A stretch of DNA of 12,300 bases, taken from NCBI GenBank assembly GCA_903901395.1, contig CAIUQW010000273.1, positions 1 to 12,300 of the forward strand, given 5' to 3'. Below are positions 1-7,179 of this stretch, in pieces; positions within the stretch are counted from its first letter, which is position 1, and the number at the start of each line of letters is the position of its first letter. Source of the DNA: an uncultured Chlorobiales bacterium. GTDB lineage: Bacteria; Bacteroidota; Chlorobiia; Chlorobiales; Chlorobiaceae. Under the pieces are notes generated by a model, which was given only the letters and a program-made list of their open reading frames with translations, did not search any database and was not told the origin of the DNA. The position numbers and the translations under genes are program-made.

Positions 1-723
1 GTGCTCGAAGGGGTCAACCTCAAGATCGACGAAGGGGAGTTCGTCTGCATCCTCGGCCCGACCGGATGCGGCAAATCGGTGACGCTGCAAATCGTGGCCG
101 GTCTTCTGGAGCAATCCTCGGGCAGGGTGATTCTCGACGGCAGGGAGGAGCACGGCCCCGGCCCGCACAAGGGAATGGTGTTTCAGGAGTACGCGCTCCT
201 GCCGTGGCGCAACGTGATCGAGAACGTCGAGATCGGCCTCGAACTCAAGGGTGTGTCGAAAAAGGAGCGACGCAAAATCGCGCTGGAGTACCTCGACATC
301 GTCGGCCTTAAAGGGTCGGAGGAGAGCATGGTGCACGAGATTTCCGGCGGCATGCGCCAGCGGGCGGCGATTGCGCGCGCACTGGCGAACCATCCGAAAA
401 TCCTGCTCATGGACGAGCCGTTCGAGGCGCTCGACGCCCTCACCAAGGAGGAGATGCAGATCCAGATTCTCAAAGCGTGGGAGAAGACCAGGACGACCAT
501 CTTTTTCGTGACGCACGACGTCGATGAGGCGATTTTCCTCTCCGACAAAATCTGCGTGATGGACATCAATCCCGGACGGGTGAAAAAGATCATCGAGAAC
601 CGCCTGCCTCGGCCACGGCACGAAAAGGTGTGCCGCACGGACCCGGAGTTCGGCGAACTGCGCGACCAGATCATGCAGCTCTATTCGTCGCTCAAGGATG
701 ATGAACTCGACCTTGTCTTCTAA
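1..723 (+). CDS. ABC transporter ATPase, nitrate/sulfonate/taurine type (5'-partial)
   Basis: Cytoplasmic ATPase subunit of an importer of the NrtD/SsuB/TauB group (nitrate, sulfonate, taurine or similar small anions). Seen, in window numbering: Walker A GPTGCGKS at residues 19-26, Q-loop glutamine 62 in VFQEYALLPW, signature ISGGMRQR at 114-121, Walker B ILLMDEP at 134-140 with catalytic Glu139, D-loop EALD, and switch His172 in FVTHD. The phrase LLPWRNVIENV is typical of this subgroup. The frame is open from base 1, and the usual 20-30 residues before 'LEGVNL' are absent, so the window almost certainly starts inside the gene and the GTG at base 1 is not the true start. Permease and binding protein must lie upstream, outside the window. 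The substrate cannot be read from an ATPase. The stop is 19 bases before the preferred start of the cytochrome gene, which suggests one transcript. Confidence 0.9.
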   Translation: MLEGVNLKIDEGEFVCILGPTGCGKSVTLQIVAGLLEQSSGRVILDGREEHGPGPHKGMVFQEYALLPWRNVIENVEIGLELKGVSKKERRKIALEYLDIVGLKGSEESMVHEISGGMRQRAAIARALANHPKILLMDEPFEALDALTKEEMQIQILKAWEKTRTTIFFVTHDVDEAIFLSDKICVMDINPGRVKKIIENRLPRPRHEKVCRTDPEFGELRDQIMQLYSSLKDDELDLVF

Positions 724-742
724 CGGAAAACCCTATCGCATC

Positions 743-1507
743 ATGGTAAACAAGAGATACAAAGTGGCTGTGTCCTGCCTCCTCCTGACGACAGGATTGC
801 TCGCTGCGTGCAAGAGCGAGCCGGGCGAAAAGGCGGGAAAAGTCACGGAAAAAGCGCCGGTTGCAGCGGTGACGGCGCTGGAGGCCGCAAGCGAGAAAGA
901 CCCCACGACCAATGAACGCGCGGTCAAGGGGCTTCGGCTCTATCTTGGCTACTGCTTCGTTTGCCACGGGCAGAGCGGGCGCGGCGACGGCCCCTACGCC
1001 CGGACGCTCTCGGTGAAGCCCGCCAATCTGGCGGATCGTGACTACTTCGCCGGAAAAACCGACAAGGAGATTCACGACGTCATCAGCCGGGGCGGCGTGT
1101 CGCATGGCAAGTCGATCCACATGCGTCCGCTCGGGATGCAGCTCAGTTACGACCAGATCGAGGATATCGTGGCCTACATCCGGGTGCTGAATCGCGGCGT
1201 GCCGGTCGAGCTGGAAAAAAAGAGCGGCAACACGGCGTCGGACATCTACGGCATGTCGTGCATAATGTGCCACGGCAAGTCGGGCGATGGCGACGGGGAG
1301 ATCGCCCGCAAGCTCGGCATCGCCATCAGGCCGCTCGGCGGCAGCGAGGTGCAGGCGCTGAGCGACGAAGCGCTTCGGAAAATCATCTCCGAAGGCATCG
1401 CCGATCCGTCGCGGCCCAATGCTTACTACATGCCGCCTTGGCGCGAGAGCCTGACCGGCGATCAGATCGACGAGCTGGTGCGGTATGTCCGGTCTTTGAA
1501 GAAATAA
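743..1507 (+). CDS. Di-haem c-type cytochrome lipoprotein
   Basis: Membrane-anchored periplasmic electron carrier. Start chosen at 743, giving 254 residues: MVNKRYKVAVSCLLLTTGLL is a compact lipoprotein signal and LLAAC is a lipobox with Cys23. The upstream in-frame ATGs at 698 and 701 would add about 15 polar residues and overlap the ABC gene; they cannot be excluded, because the ribosome site for 743 (GGAAAA at 725-730) is weak. Two tandem cytochrome c domains follow. The first has CFVCH at residues 71-75, with a likely axial Met in the HMRPLG stretch. The second has CIMCH at 173-177, with a likely axial Met in YMPPW. Both haem sites are followed by a G(Q/K)SG(R/D)GDG loop, so the halves look like an internal duplication. 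The partner is unknown; the gene sits between an anion-type ABC ATPase and a CooS-family protein and may serve a redox pathway with them. Confidence 0.88.
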   Translation: MVNKRYKVAVSCLLLTTGLLAACKSEPGEKAGKVTEKAPVAAVTALEAASEKDPTTNERAVKGLRLYLGYCFVCHGQSGRGDGPYARTLSVKPANLADRDYFAGKTDKEIHDVISRGGVSHGKSIHMRPLGMQLSYDQIEDIVAYIRVLNRGVPVELEKKSGNTASDIYGMSCIMCHGKSGDGDGEIARKLGIAIRPLGGSEVQALSDEALRKIISEGIADPSRPNAYYMPPWRESLTGDQIDELVRYVRSLKK

Positions 1508-1510
1508 GAA

Positions 1511-1546
1511 AAGGACGGCAGGGACAAAAGGGATAGCAAGGACGAA
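1511..1546 (+). repeat. Four degenerate 9-bp purine-rich tandem units
   Basis: Directly after the cytochrome stop lie AAGGACGGC (1511-1519), AGGGACAAA (1520-1528), AGGGATAGC (1529-1537) and AAGGACGAA (1538-1546), with the common pattern ARGGAYRRM. The unit is three codons long, and the tract stays in frame with the cytochrome past its TAA, encoding a charged K/R-D-rich string. It may be an intergenic repeat or a relic of a longer C-terminus. The rest of the 106-base gap to cooS holds only the cooS ribosome site. Confidence 0.5.
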
Positions 1547-1602
1547 AAAGAGATCGGGAATTGCGGGGCCGTCGGGGAAGAATGGGCGGTCTCAAATCAG
1601 TG

Positions 1603-1608
1603 AGGGAG
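1603..1608 (+). promoter_or_regulatory. Shine-Dalgarno of the CooS-family gene
   Basis: AGGGAG lies 5 bases before the ATG at 1614. It is the strongest ribosome site in this gene cluster and fixes the start of the 705-residue reading. Confidence 0.7.
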
Positions 1609-1613
1609 AAGTT

Positions 1614-3731
1614 ATGGACGAGAACAAACAGTACCAGTACAGCGACGAGCTGACCAGTTCGCGGCAGGCTCCGGAGTATCGTCCGGGAATGTCGCTGAAC
1701 GAGCGGATAAAGCTCGTGCACAAGCTCAATTACAGCAAGGAGGAGGTGATCGCCCACACGGCAAACAAGGCGGTGGCGGAGATGGTCGGGCACATGGAGA
1801 AGGAGGGGATCGGCAACACCTTCGACCGTTTCATGCAGCAGCATCCGCAGTGCGGTTTCGGACTGACCGGTGCGTGCTGCGCCTTTTGCTCCTACGGCCC
1901 GTGCCGGGTGAACGAAAAGCATCCCCACTCGATCTGCGGCAAGGATGTCGATCTGATCGTCGCGGGCAACGCGCTTCGGCGGCTCGCCTCGGGTATGTCC
2001 GCTCACGGCGCACACGCCCGCGAGGTGTTTATCGCCCTGAAAGCTGCGGGCGACGGCTCGGCGCCGATCCCGATCAAGTGCCCCGAAAAGGCGTGGGCGG
2101 TCGCCAAAGCGCTCGGGCTTGAGAGTGAGGGCAAGAGCGTCGAGCAGATATGCGTCGAGATCGCTGACCGCTTCATCGACGACTTGCAGCGCTCGCTGCC
2201 GAAGCATCACGACACGCTCTTTGCGCTCGCGCCGAAAGAGCGCTCGGAGCTTTGGGAAAAGCTCGGCATCATCCCGATCAGCGCCTATCACGAGTGCTTC
2301 GAGTCCAACAACATCACCAGCCACGGCACCGACTCTGATTTCGAGAGTCACATGCAGGCCTTCCTGCGCACGGTGCTCGCCTACGCCTACACCACCGTCG
2401 TTTCGACGTCGCTCGCCACCGACATCGTTTACGGACTGCCCCGGCGCTCGAAGCTCAACGTCAACCTCGGCAGCATCCGCAAGGAAAACTGCATCAACAT
2501 CGGCATCAACGGTCACGCGCCGATGGTGGCGTTCGCCATCTGCGACATCGTCGGTACGCCGAAGATCATGGAGAAGGTGAAGGCGGTCGGCGCGGAGGAT
2601 ATTCGCCTCTACGGCATGTGCTGCACCGGCGGGGAGTTCGTCGAGCGCGACCTCGGCATTCCGCTCGTCGCGATGGCCTCCTCCGCCGAAATGGCCGTCG
2701 CCACCGGCGCGTTCGAGGCGATCGTGGTCGATCAGCAGGATGTGCTTCCCGGCATGATGCCGGTCGCCCGTCGCTTCCACACCAAGGTGATCACCACCTC
2801 GCCATCGGGCCGCAAGGAGGGGGCGATTGTGCTCGAACTCGACTACTATCTCAAGAATCTCGACAGGATTTACGAACTCGCCGAAGAGATTCTCGACATC
2901 GCCATAGAAAACTACGTCAACCGTGATGGCGAAAAAATTCATATTCCCGACATCAGGGCGAAGGTCGAGCTGGGCTTCAGCGTCGAGGAGATCGCCCGCC
3001 TTTTCGACGGTTCGATGCCCGAAAAGAAGATTCACGGCCTCGCCCGGCTGCTGAAGGAGGGCAAGATTCGGGGCATCGCGAACTTCGGCTCCTGCGGCAA
3101 CATTCGCGGCGCGGTGTTCGAGCGCAATCAGGTCGTCATCGCCCGCCAGCTCATCAAGAACGATGTGCTCGTGACCGCCCACGGCTGCTCCGGCATGGGG
3201 CTGCTCTTCGCCGGTCTGGCGCATCCCGACGCCTCGAAGCTGTGCGGCCCCGGACTTCGCGAGGTGGTCGAAACGTTGCAGATTCCGCCCGTGCTGCACG
3301 TCGGCGCGTGCACCGACAGCACGCGAGCCAGCCAGGTGATGGCCTACACGGCCAACGCGGCGGGCCAGCCCAATCCGGCGATGCCCTTCGCGATGGTGGC
3401 CGCCGACCCCGCCGCCGAAAAGACGATGGGCGCGCGCTACGCCTTCATCCTCAACGGCATCGAGACCTACTCCTGCGTACAGGACAACACGCTCGCCTCC
3501 GACCGCTTCATCGACTACGTGAGCAATCGGCTGCGCACAATGGTCGGCGCGGCGATGAACTGGAATCCCGACCCCTACCAGACCGCCGAAGACATTCTGC
3601 GGATGCTCGACCGCAAGCGCGAAGCCCTCGGCTGGCCGGTCAGCGACTACGTCATCGGCACGAAGGAAGAGATCGAAGAGACGATTCCCGACACGGTCGA
3701 GATCGGCAAATCGTGCTGCATGAACATGTAA
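1614..3731 (+). CDS. cooS: CooS-family Ni-Fe-S carbon monoxide dehydrogenase homologue with altered C-cluster site
   Basis: Cytoplasmic homodimeric iron-sulfur enzyme scaffold. Seen: D-cluster Cys80 and Cys88; B-cluster Cys89, 92, 97 and 108 (CGFGLTGACC...C...GPC...C). C-cluster region: His301 (NGHAP), Cys337 (GMCCTGG), Cys494 (FGSCGN), Cys525 (HGCSG), Cys566 (VGACTD) and catalytic-type Lys603 (AEK). By alignment from memory with Carboxydothermus CODH-II, the expected cysteine of 'DYQC' (Cys333 there) is Asp376, in VVDQQDVLPG. Of the proton-relay histidines, only the first two positions (His131, His134) remain; the next two are Glu and Ile. The length of 705 exceeds the usual ~640, with about 40 extra N-terminal residues and about 30 after LGWP, ending in CCMNM. 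No cooF or cooC is in view. True CO oxidation is therefore doubtful; a hybrid-cluster oxidoreductase like CODH-V is the main alternative. The family assignment is firm and the activity is not. Confidence 0.93.
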   Translation: MDENKQYQYSDELTSSRQAPEYRPGMSLNERIKLVHKLNYSKEEVIAHTANKAVAEMVGHMEKEGIGNTFDRFMQQHPQCGFGLTGACCAFCSYGPCRVNEKHPHSICGKDVDLIVAGNALRRLASGMSAHGAHAREVFIALKAAGDGSAPIPIKCPEKAWAVAKALGLESEGKSVEQICVEIADRFIDDLQRSLPKHHDTLFALAPKERSELWEKLGIIPISAYHECFESNNITSHGTDSDFESHMQAFLRTVLAYAYTTVVSTSLATDIVYGLPRRSKLNVNLGSIRKENCINIGINGHAPMVAFAICDIVGTPKIMEKVKAVGAEDIRLYGMCCTGGEFVERDLGIPLVAMASSAEMAVATGAFEAIVVDQQDVLPGMMPVARRFHTKVITTSPSGRKEGAIVLELDYYLKNLDRIYELAEEILDIAIENYVNRDGEKIHIPDIRAKVELGFSVEEIARLFDGSMPEKKIHGLARLLKEGKIRGIANFGSCGNIRGAVFERNQVVIARQLIKNDVLVTAHGCSGMGLLFAGLAHPDASKLCGPGLREVVETLQIPPVLHVGACTDSTRASQVMAYTANAAGQPNPAMPFAMVAADPAAEKTMGARYAFILNGIETYSCVQDNTLASDRFIDYVSNRLRTMVGAAMNWNPDPYQTAEDILRMLDRKREALGWPVSDYVIGTKEEIEETIPDTVEIGKSCCMNM

Positions 3732-3743
3732 CCTGTAACCGCC

Positions 3744-4388
3744 ATGTCCAGAGACAACGCACAAGAATCAGAGGCGATACGCCAGCACTGGGACGCAAAA
3801 TATCACGTCACGCCATTCGAGTGCCTGAGCTGGTATCAGAGCGTCCCGCAGGAGTCGCTACGCCTCGTCGAAGCGGCAGGCATCGCCCGCGACGCGCCGG
3901 TTATCGACGCGGGCGGGGGCGCGTCGCTGCTTGCGGAAACGCTGGTGCAGCTTGGCTATATGGATGTTACGGTTGTGGATTGCTCCCGGCAGGCTCTCGA
4001 CGAGGCGCGTTTTCGGATGGGCGCGTCAGCTTCTCGCGTCGCCTGGATTTGTGCCGACATCCGCACGTTCCGCTCGGCGAAAAAATACAGCCTGTGGCAT
4101 GACCGCGCGGTGTTTCACTTCATGACGAGCGAGGATGACCGCCGCCGCTATCTGGCGAGCCTCGACGCCTGCCTCGACGACGATGGCATGGCGTTTATCG
4201 GCACCTTCGCCGTGAACGGCCCGGAACGGTGCAGCGGCCTCCCGGTGCAGCGCTACGACGCGGAGCTGATCTCAGGCGTTTTCGCCCCGCGCTTCGAGCT
4301 CGTTTCATCCAGCGACGCCCGCCATCTCACCCCGACCGGCTCGACGCAGGAGTTCGCCTGGTTCACCTTCCGGCGAACGAACCGTTAA
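3744..4388 (+). CDS. Class I SAM-dependent methyltransferase, small
   Basis: A 214-residue soluble methyltransferase. Seen: motif I VIDAGGGAS at residues 53-61 (SAM-binding glycine loop), the acidic end of strand 2 at VVDCS (77-81), and a motif II/III-like ADIRTF (104-109). The late stretch IGTFAVNGPERCSGLPVQRY is a recurring mark of an uncharacterised group of such enzymes. The N-terminal HWDAKY...LSWYQSVP is also common in small-molecule methyltransferases. The substrate is unknown. The ATG is 12 bases after the cooS stop on the same strand, so co-transcription with cooS is likely; no good ribosome site is seen and translational coupling is possible. Its product could modify a metabolite or cofactor of the CooS pathway, but nothing in the sequence proves that. 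Confidence 0.82.
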   Translation: MSRDNAQESEAIRQHWDAKYHVTPFECLSWYQSVPQESLRLVEAAGIARDAPVIDAGGGASLLAETLVQLGYMDVTVVDCSRQALDEARFRMGASASRVAWICADIRTFRSAKKYSLWHDRAVFHFMTSEDDRRRYLASLDACLDDDGMAFIGTFAVNGPERCSGLPVQRYDAELISGVFAPRFELVSSSDARHLTPTGSTQEFAWFTFRRTNR

Positions 4389-4423
4389 ACGCAACTGTCA
4401 TGCCGATTCGCCCATAAGTGCTT

Positions 4424-5770
4424 TCAGAAAAACCAGTTGGCGAGATTGTCGCGTTCGCCCCAGTAGAGGTGCAGGTAGGAGGCGATGGTGTTGCCGACGC
4501 GGAAGAGGCTGGTCGGAACCTCCTGGTCGCGGGCGTTGCGTACCTCGGCTATGGTGTCGATTTCGCCCTGCCGCGAAATTCGGGAGTAGTGGAATTCGTG
4601 GCCGCGCAGTTCGACGCCCTCCGTTTCAGTCGGATAAACCTTTCGGTAGCCGAGCGTTAACCGGGCCTCCTGCATGGTGGTGTCGAGGTCGAGCACGCCG
4701 CACATCGGGTAGGTCGCGCCGTCGGCGAGGGTGAGCCTCTGGCCGAGGTACATCAGGCCACCGCACTCGGCCCAGGTCGCGCCTCCGCTTTGGCACCACG
4801 CGGCAACAGATTTACGCATCGATGCGTTCTCCGCGAGCGCTTGGGCGTGAAGCTCCGGGTAGCCTCCGGCCAGATAGACGAGGTCGGCTTCGGGAAGCTT
4901 CTCATCGTGCAGCGGGCTGAAGAATCGCACCTCGCCGTATCGACTCAGCGCCTCTATGTTGTCGTGGTAGATGAAGTTGAAGGCTTCGTCCCGCGCGACG
5001 GCGATCACCTTGCCCGGCGTTCGCGTCCTCGCCTGAACCTTTTCAACTTCCGGCAGTTCGATCCGGGCCACTTCGAGCAGCCGCTCGATATTCACCGTTT
5101 TTTCGATGTGGTCGGCCATCGCGTCGATGATGCCTTGCCGGTCGTACTCCGCCGAGGTGTTGAGGCCGAGGTGGCGCTCGTCGATCGTAATGTCGCTGTT
5201 GCGCGGCAGGTAGCCGAGCGGCTCGACGCCGACGTCCTTCGCGGCGGCTTCGAGGTAGCTGTAGTGCGACGCGCTGCCGACGCCGTTGAAGATGACGCCC
5301 GCGATCTTGACTGAAGGGTCGAAGTTCTTGTAACCGTAAAGCATCGGCGCGGCGGAGTAGGCCATCTTCGAGCCGTCGATCACCATGATGACCGGCAAGC
5401 CAAGCAGGGCGGCGATTTCGGCGCTGCTGCCGTCCGATTTTTCGGCTCCGTCGAAGAGGCCCATCACCCCCTCGACCACCGAAATCTCCGCCGTCGAGGC
5501 ATGGCGGGCGAAGAGCGAGCGGACGTGTTGCTTCGAGGCCATGAAGGTATCGAGATTGAGGCCAGGTCGCGACGTATTTCCAGTCGAGGCGGCCATTGCG
5601 TGGAGCATCGTGTCGAGGTAGTCCGGGCCGCACTTGAAGGGCTGGACGCTCATGCCGCGCCGCGCGAAGAGTCGCAACAGACCGAGGGTGATGGTCGTTT
5701 TGCCCGAGCCGCTCGACGGGGCGGCGACGAGGAAGCCGCGCGTTTGCGTCCGCACTTCGTTACTGCTCAT
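4424..5770 (-). CDS. cbiA: Cobyrinic acid a,c-diamide synthase
   Basis: ATP- and glutamine-dependent amidation of the a and c side chains of cobyrinic acid in the corrin ring pathway, cytoplasmic. At 448 residues it is full length for CbiA/CobB. Seen: an N-terminal dethiobiotin-synthetase-like domain with P-loop APSSGSGKTT at residues 17-26, KCGPDYLD at 46-53 and VVEGVMGLFDG at 98-108. The C-terminal type-1-like glutamine amidotransferase domain has YLAGGYPE at 299-306, nucleophile Cys336 in WAECGGLMYLG, and histidines in GHEFHYS (390-396) and SYLHLYW (431-437). The start overlaps the end of the BtuF-like gene by 11 bases, so the two are probably translationally coupled. It converges on the methyltransferase gene across a 35-base gap with no clear terminator. 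CbiA (anaerobic route) is preferred to CobB because of the apparent anaerobic host. Confidence 0.95.
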   Translation of the reverse strand: MSSNEVRTQTRGFLVAAPSSGSGKTTITLGLLRLFARRGMSVQPFKCGPDYLDTMLHAMAASTGNTSRPGLNLDTFMASKQHVRSLFARHASTAEISVVEGVMGLFDGAEKSDGSSAEIAALLGLPVIMVIDGSKMAYSAAPMLYGYKNFDPSVKIAGVIFNGVGSASHYSYLEAAAKDVGVEPLGYLPRNSDITIDERHLGLNTSAEYDRQGIIDAMADHIEKTVNIERLLEVARIELPEVEKVQARTRTPGKVIAVARDEAFNFIYHDNIEALSRYGEVRFFSPLHDEKLPEADLVYLAGGYPELHAQALAENASMRKSVAAWCQSGGATWAECGGLMYLGQRLTLADGATYPMCGVLDLDTTMQEARLTLGYRKVYPTETEGVELRGHEFHYSRISRQGEIDTIAEVRNARDQEVPTSLFRVGNTIASYLHLYWGERDNLANWFF

Positions 5771-6668
5771 TGCTCTCGATCAGCTTTTTCATTCCGGCGA
5801 TGCCTTCGAGGATGCGCGGGCCGGGGCGCAGGTAGAGGCGGTTGTCGAACTTGTCGTAAATCCGGTTGCTGCGCACGGCGCTGATGCCCTGCCAGCCAGG
5901 GCGCTGCTTCACCACGCCAGCGGCGAGCGTTTCGTTGGCCATGTACATACAGGCAATGAGGTCGGGATTTTCGCGGATGACCCATTCTGGCGAGACCTCG
6001 AAGTACTCCTTCTCGACCGCGTCGCCGATATTGCGCCCGCCCGCGTAACCGATCAGGCGCGAAACGAAGCTGTGGCGGCCACCCGTCCAGAGCGGATCGT
6101 TCCAGATTTCAAGGTAGATCGACGGTTTGCGCGTTTTTGCGGCAGCCTCCTTGCGATATTCCGCCAGCCCCTTCTCGATCACCGAAGCGAGGCTGTCCGC
6201 CTGCCTCGCATGGCCCGTGAGTGCGCCGAGCTTGCGGAGCGTTGCCGGAATCTCCTCGGGATCCTGGCAGCGGACATGTTCATGGCGGATGTGCATCTCG
6301 TCCATTTTCTTCGCCATCTGCTTGTCGGCCAGATCGACTTCGAGCACCAGATCGGGATTCATCGAGGCGAGCACTTCGAGCGACGGGCGTCCGAAGGAGC
6401 CGACCACCGGCACCTTTTCGGCCTCGGCGGGCCAGTCGCAGGCGCTGGTTCTGCCGACGAGCTGCGGCCCCGCGCCGATGGCGTAAAGCATTTCGGTAAG
6501 GCTCGGCGCGAGGCTGACGATGCGCTTCGGCGCTTCGGTGTCAGCTTGCGGCACTTGTGTTTTCGTCTCAGGCTCAGGCTGGCGCGAGCATCCGGCGAGC
6601 GCCTGGATGCAGAGGAGAAGCAAGGCGAAGAGTGGCACGGAACGTTTACTGATCGAGCGAGCGGGCAT
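5760..6668 (-). CDS. btuF: BtuF-like corrinoid-binding lipoprotein of an ABC importer
   Basis: Periplasmic, lipid-anchored capture protein that would hand cobalamin or cobinamide to a BtuCD-type transporter (not in the window). Seen: basic n-region, hydrophobic core VPLFALLLLC and lipobox LAGC with Cys27; then the type III (BtuF/FepB/FhuD) binding fold opening with RIVSLAPSLTEMLYAIGAG (48-66), LVGRTSACDWP, and NPDLVLEVD after the first lobe. A second lobe carries the paired motifs GYAGGRNIGD and ENPDLIACMY. Its length of 302 is usual. The class also includes haem and siderophore binders; the corrinoid call rests on BtuF-like wording (TSACDWP) and on overlap with cbiA. The start overlaps the Nudix gene by 23 bases and the stop overlaps cbiA by 11, so the three form one operon. 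Confidence 0.85.
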   Translation of the reverse strand: MPARSISKRSVPLFALLLLCIQALAGCSRQPEPETKTQVPQADTEAPKRIVSLAPSLTEMLYAIGAGPQLVGRTSACDWPAEAEKVPVVGSFGRPSLEVLASMNPDLVLEVDLADKQMAKKMDEMHIRHEHVRCQDPEEIPATLRKLGALTGHARQADSLASVIEKGLAEYRKEAAAKTRKPSIYLEIWNDPLWTGGRHSFVSRLIGYAGGRNIGDAVEKEYFEVSPEWVIRENPDLIACMYMANETLAAGVVKQRPGWQGISAVRSNRIYDKFDNRLYLRPGPRILEGIAGMKKLIESNEQ

Positions 6669-7053
6669 AGCGGTTCAGGACAAGGTTATGGGTGAAAGCG
6701 AGTTGCATCGAAAGCGCCTCGTCGAGCGTGAACCACGCCATTTCGGAGACCTCGTCAGGCTGCTCCTGCAACGCGCCCGATCCGGCCCCGGCAAACGCCA
6801 GCGCCACGGCATGGAAGCGATGCTCCGGAAAAATCTCCTCGAACCAGCCGACGAACTGTTCCGGCGCGAAATCGAGATTCGTCTCCTCCTTCACTTCACG
6901 CACGACGGCAGTTTCCGCAGCCTCGAAATCTTCGATATGCCCGCCTGGAAGGCACCACAACTCCTTGAAAGGATTGACGTTACGCCGGGTCAGAAGAATC
7001 GTCTGGCGATCCTCGGCAGGATGGACGATAGCGGCAACGGTAGCTTTAGGCAT
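6646..7053 (-). CDS. Nudix hydrolase
   Basis: Small (135-residue) Mg-dependent pyrophosphohydrolase of nucleoside-diphosphate-linked substrates. Seen: Nudix box from Gly38 to Leu60, with Glu44, Arg52-Glu53, Glu56-Glu57 in the GX5EX7REUXEEX pattern; the usual glycine near the end is Asn59. ELWCLPGGHIE before the box is standard. The family covers ADP-ribose, 8-oxo-dGTP, FAD and other substrates, so specificity cannot be read here. It is first in the Nudix-btuF-cbiA operon. A housekeeping role, or a role on a nucleotide intermediate of cobamide assembly, are both possible; the second is guesswork. No riboswitch or B12 box is seen in the 126 bases upstream. Confidence 0.9.
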   Translation of the reverse strand: MPKATVAAIVHPAEDRQTILLTRRNVNPFKELWCLPGGHIEDFEAAETAVVREVKEETNLDFAPEQFVGWFEEIFPEHRFHAVALAFAGAGSGALQEQPDEVSEMAWFTLDEALSMQLAFTHNLVLNRYARSLDQ

Positions 7054-7179
7054 GGGGATGGATGAGGTGTTGACGATCTGGAACAGTCACGAAAAATTCC
7101 CCGCAAGATAGTGCAGAGGGTTTGTCAGGTCAAGAGGTTTTCGCTGGTGGTTGGGGATTAGCGGGAGGTCAGTGATCCT

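Noticed and set aside
1614..3731. Straight annotation as functional CO dehydrogenase with CooC/CooF partners
   Set aside because: A C-cluster cysteine position is Asp, the proton relay is incomplete and no maturation or ferredoxin partner is present in the window.
1383..3764. A 793-codon open frame on the minus strand opposite cooS
   Set aside because: It is antisense to a gene with full motif support, its translation is rich in Arg/His/Asp/Val without domain motifs, and long antisense frames are expected in GC-rich coding DNA.
4389..4423. Terminator between the converging methyltransferase and cbiA genes
   Set aside because: No inverted repeat with a T run was found in the 35-base gap.
5634..6695. 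A 353-codon plus-strand open frame opposite btuF and the start of cbiA
   Set aside because: No recognisable domain, while the opposite strand encodes a clear lipoprotein and CbiA; it is an antisense shadow.
7054..7179. A second cobalamin riboswitch in front of the Nudix-btuF-cbiA operon
   Set aside because: No B12 box or GAATAGGGAA-like core was found on the minus strand of this gap.
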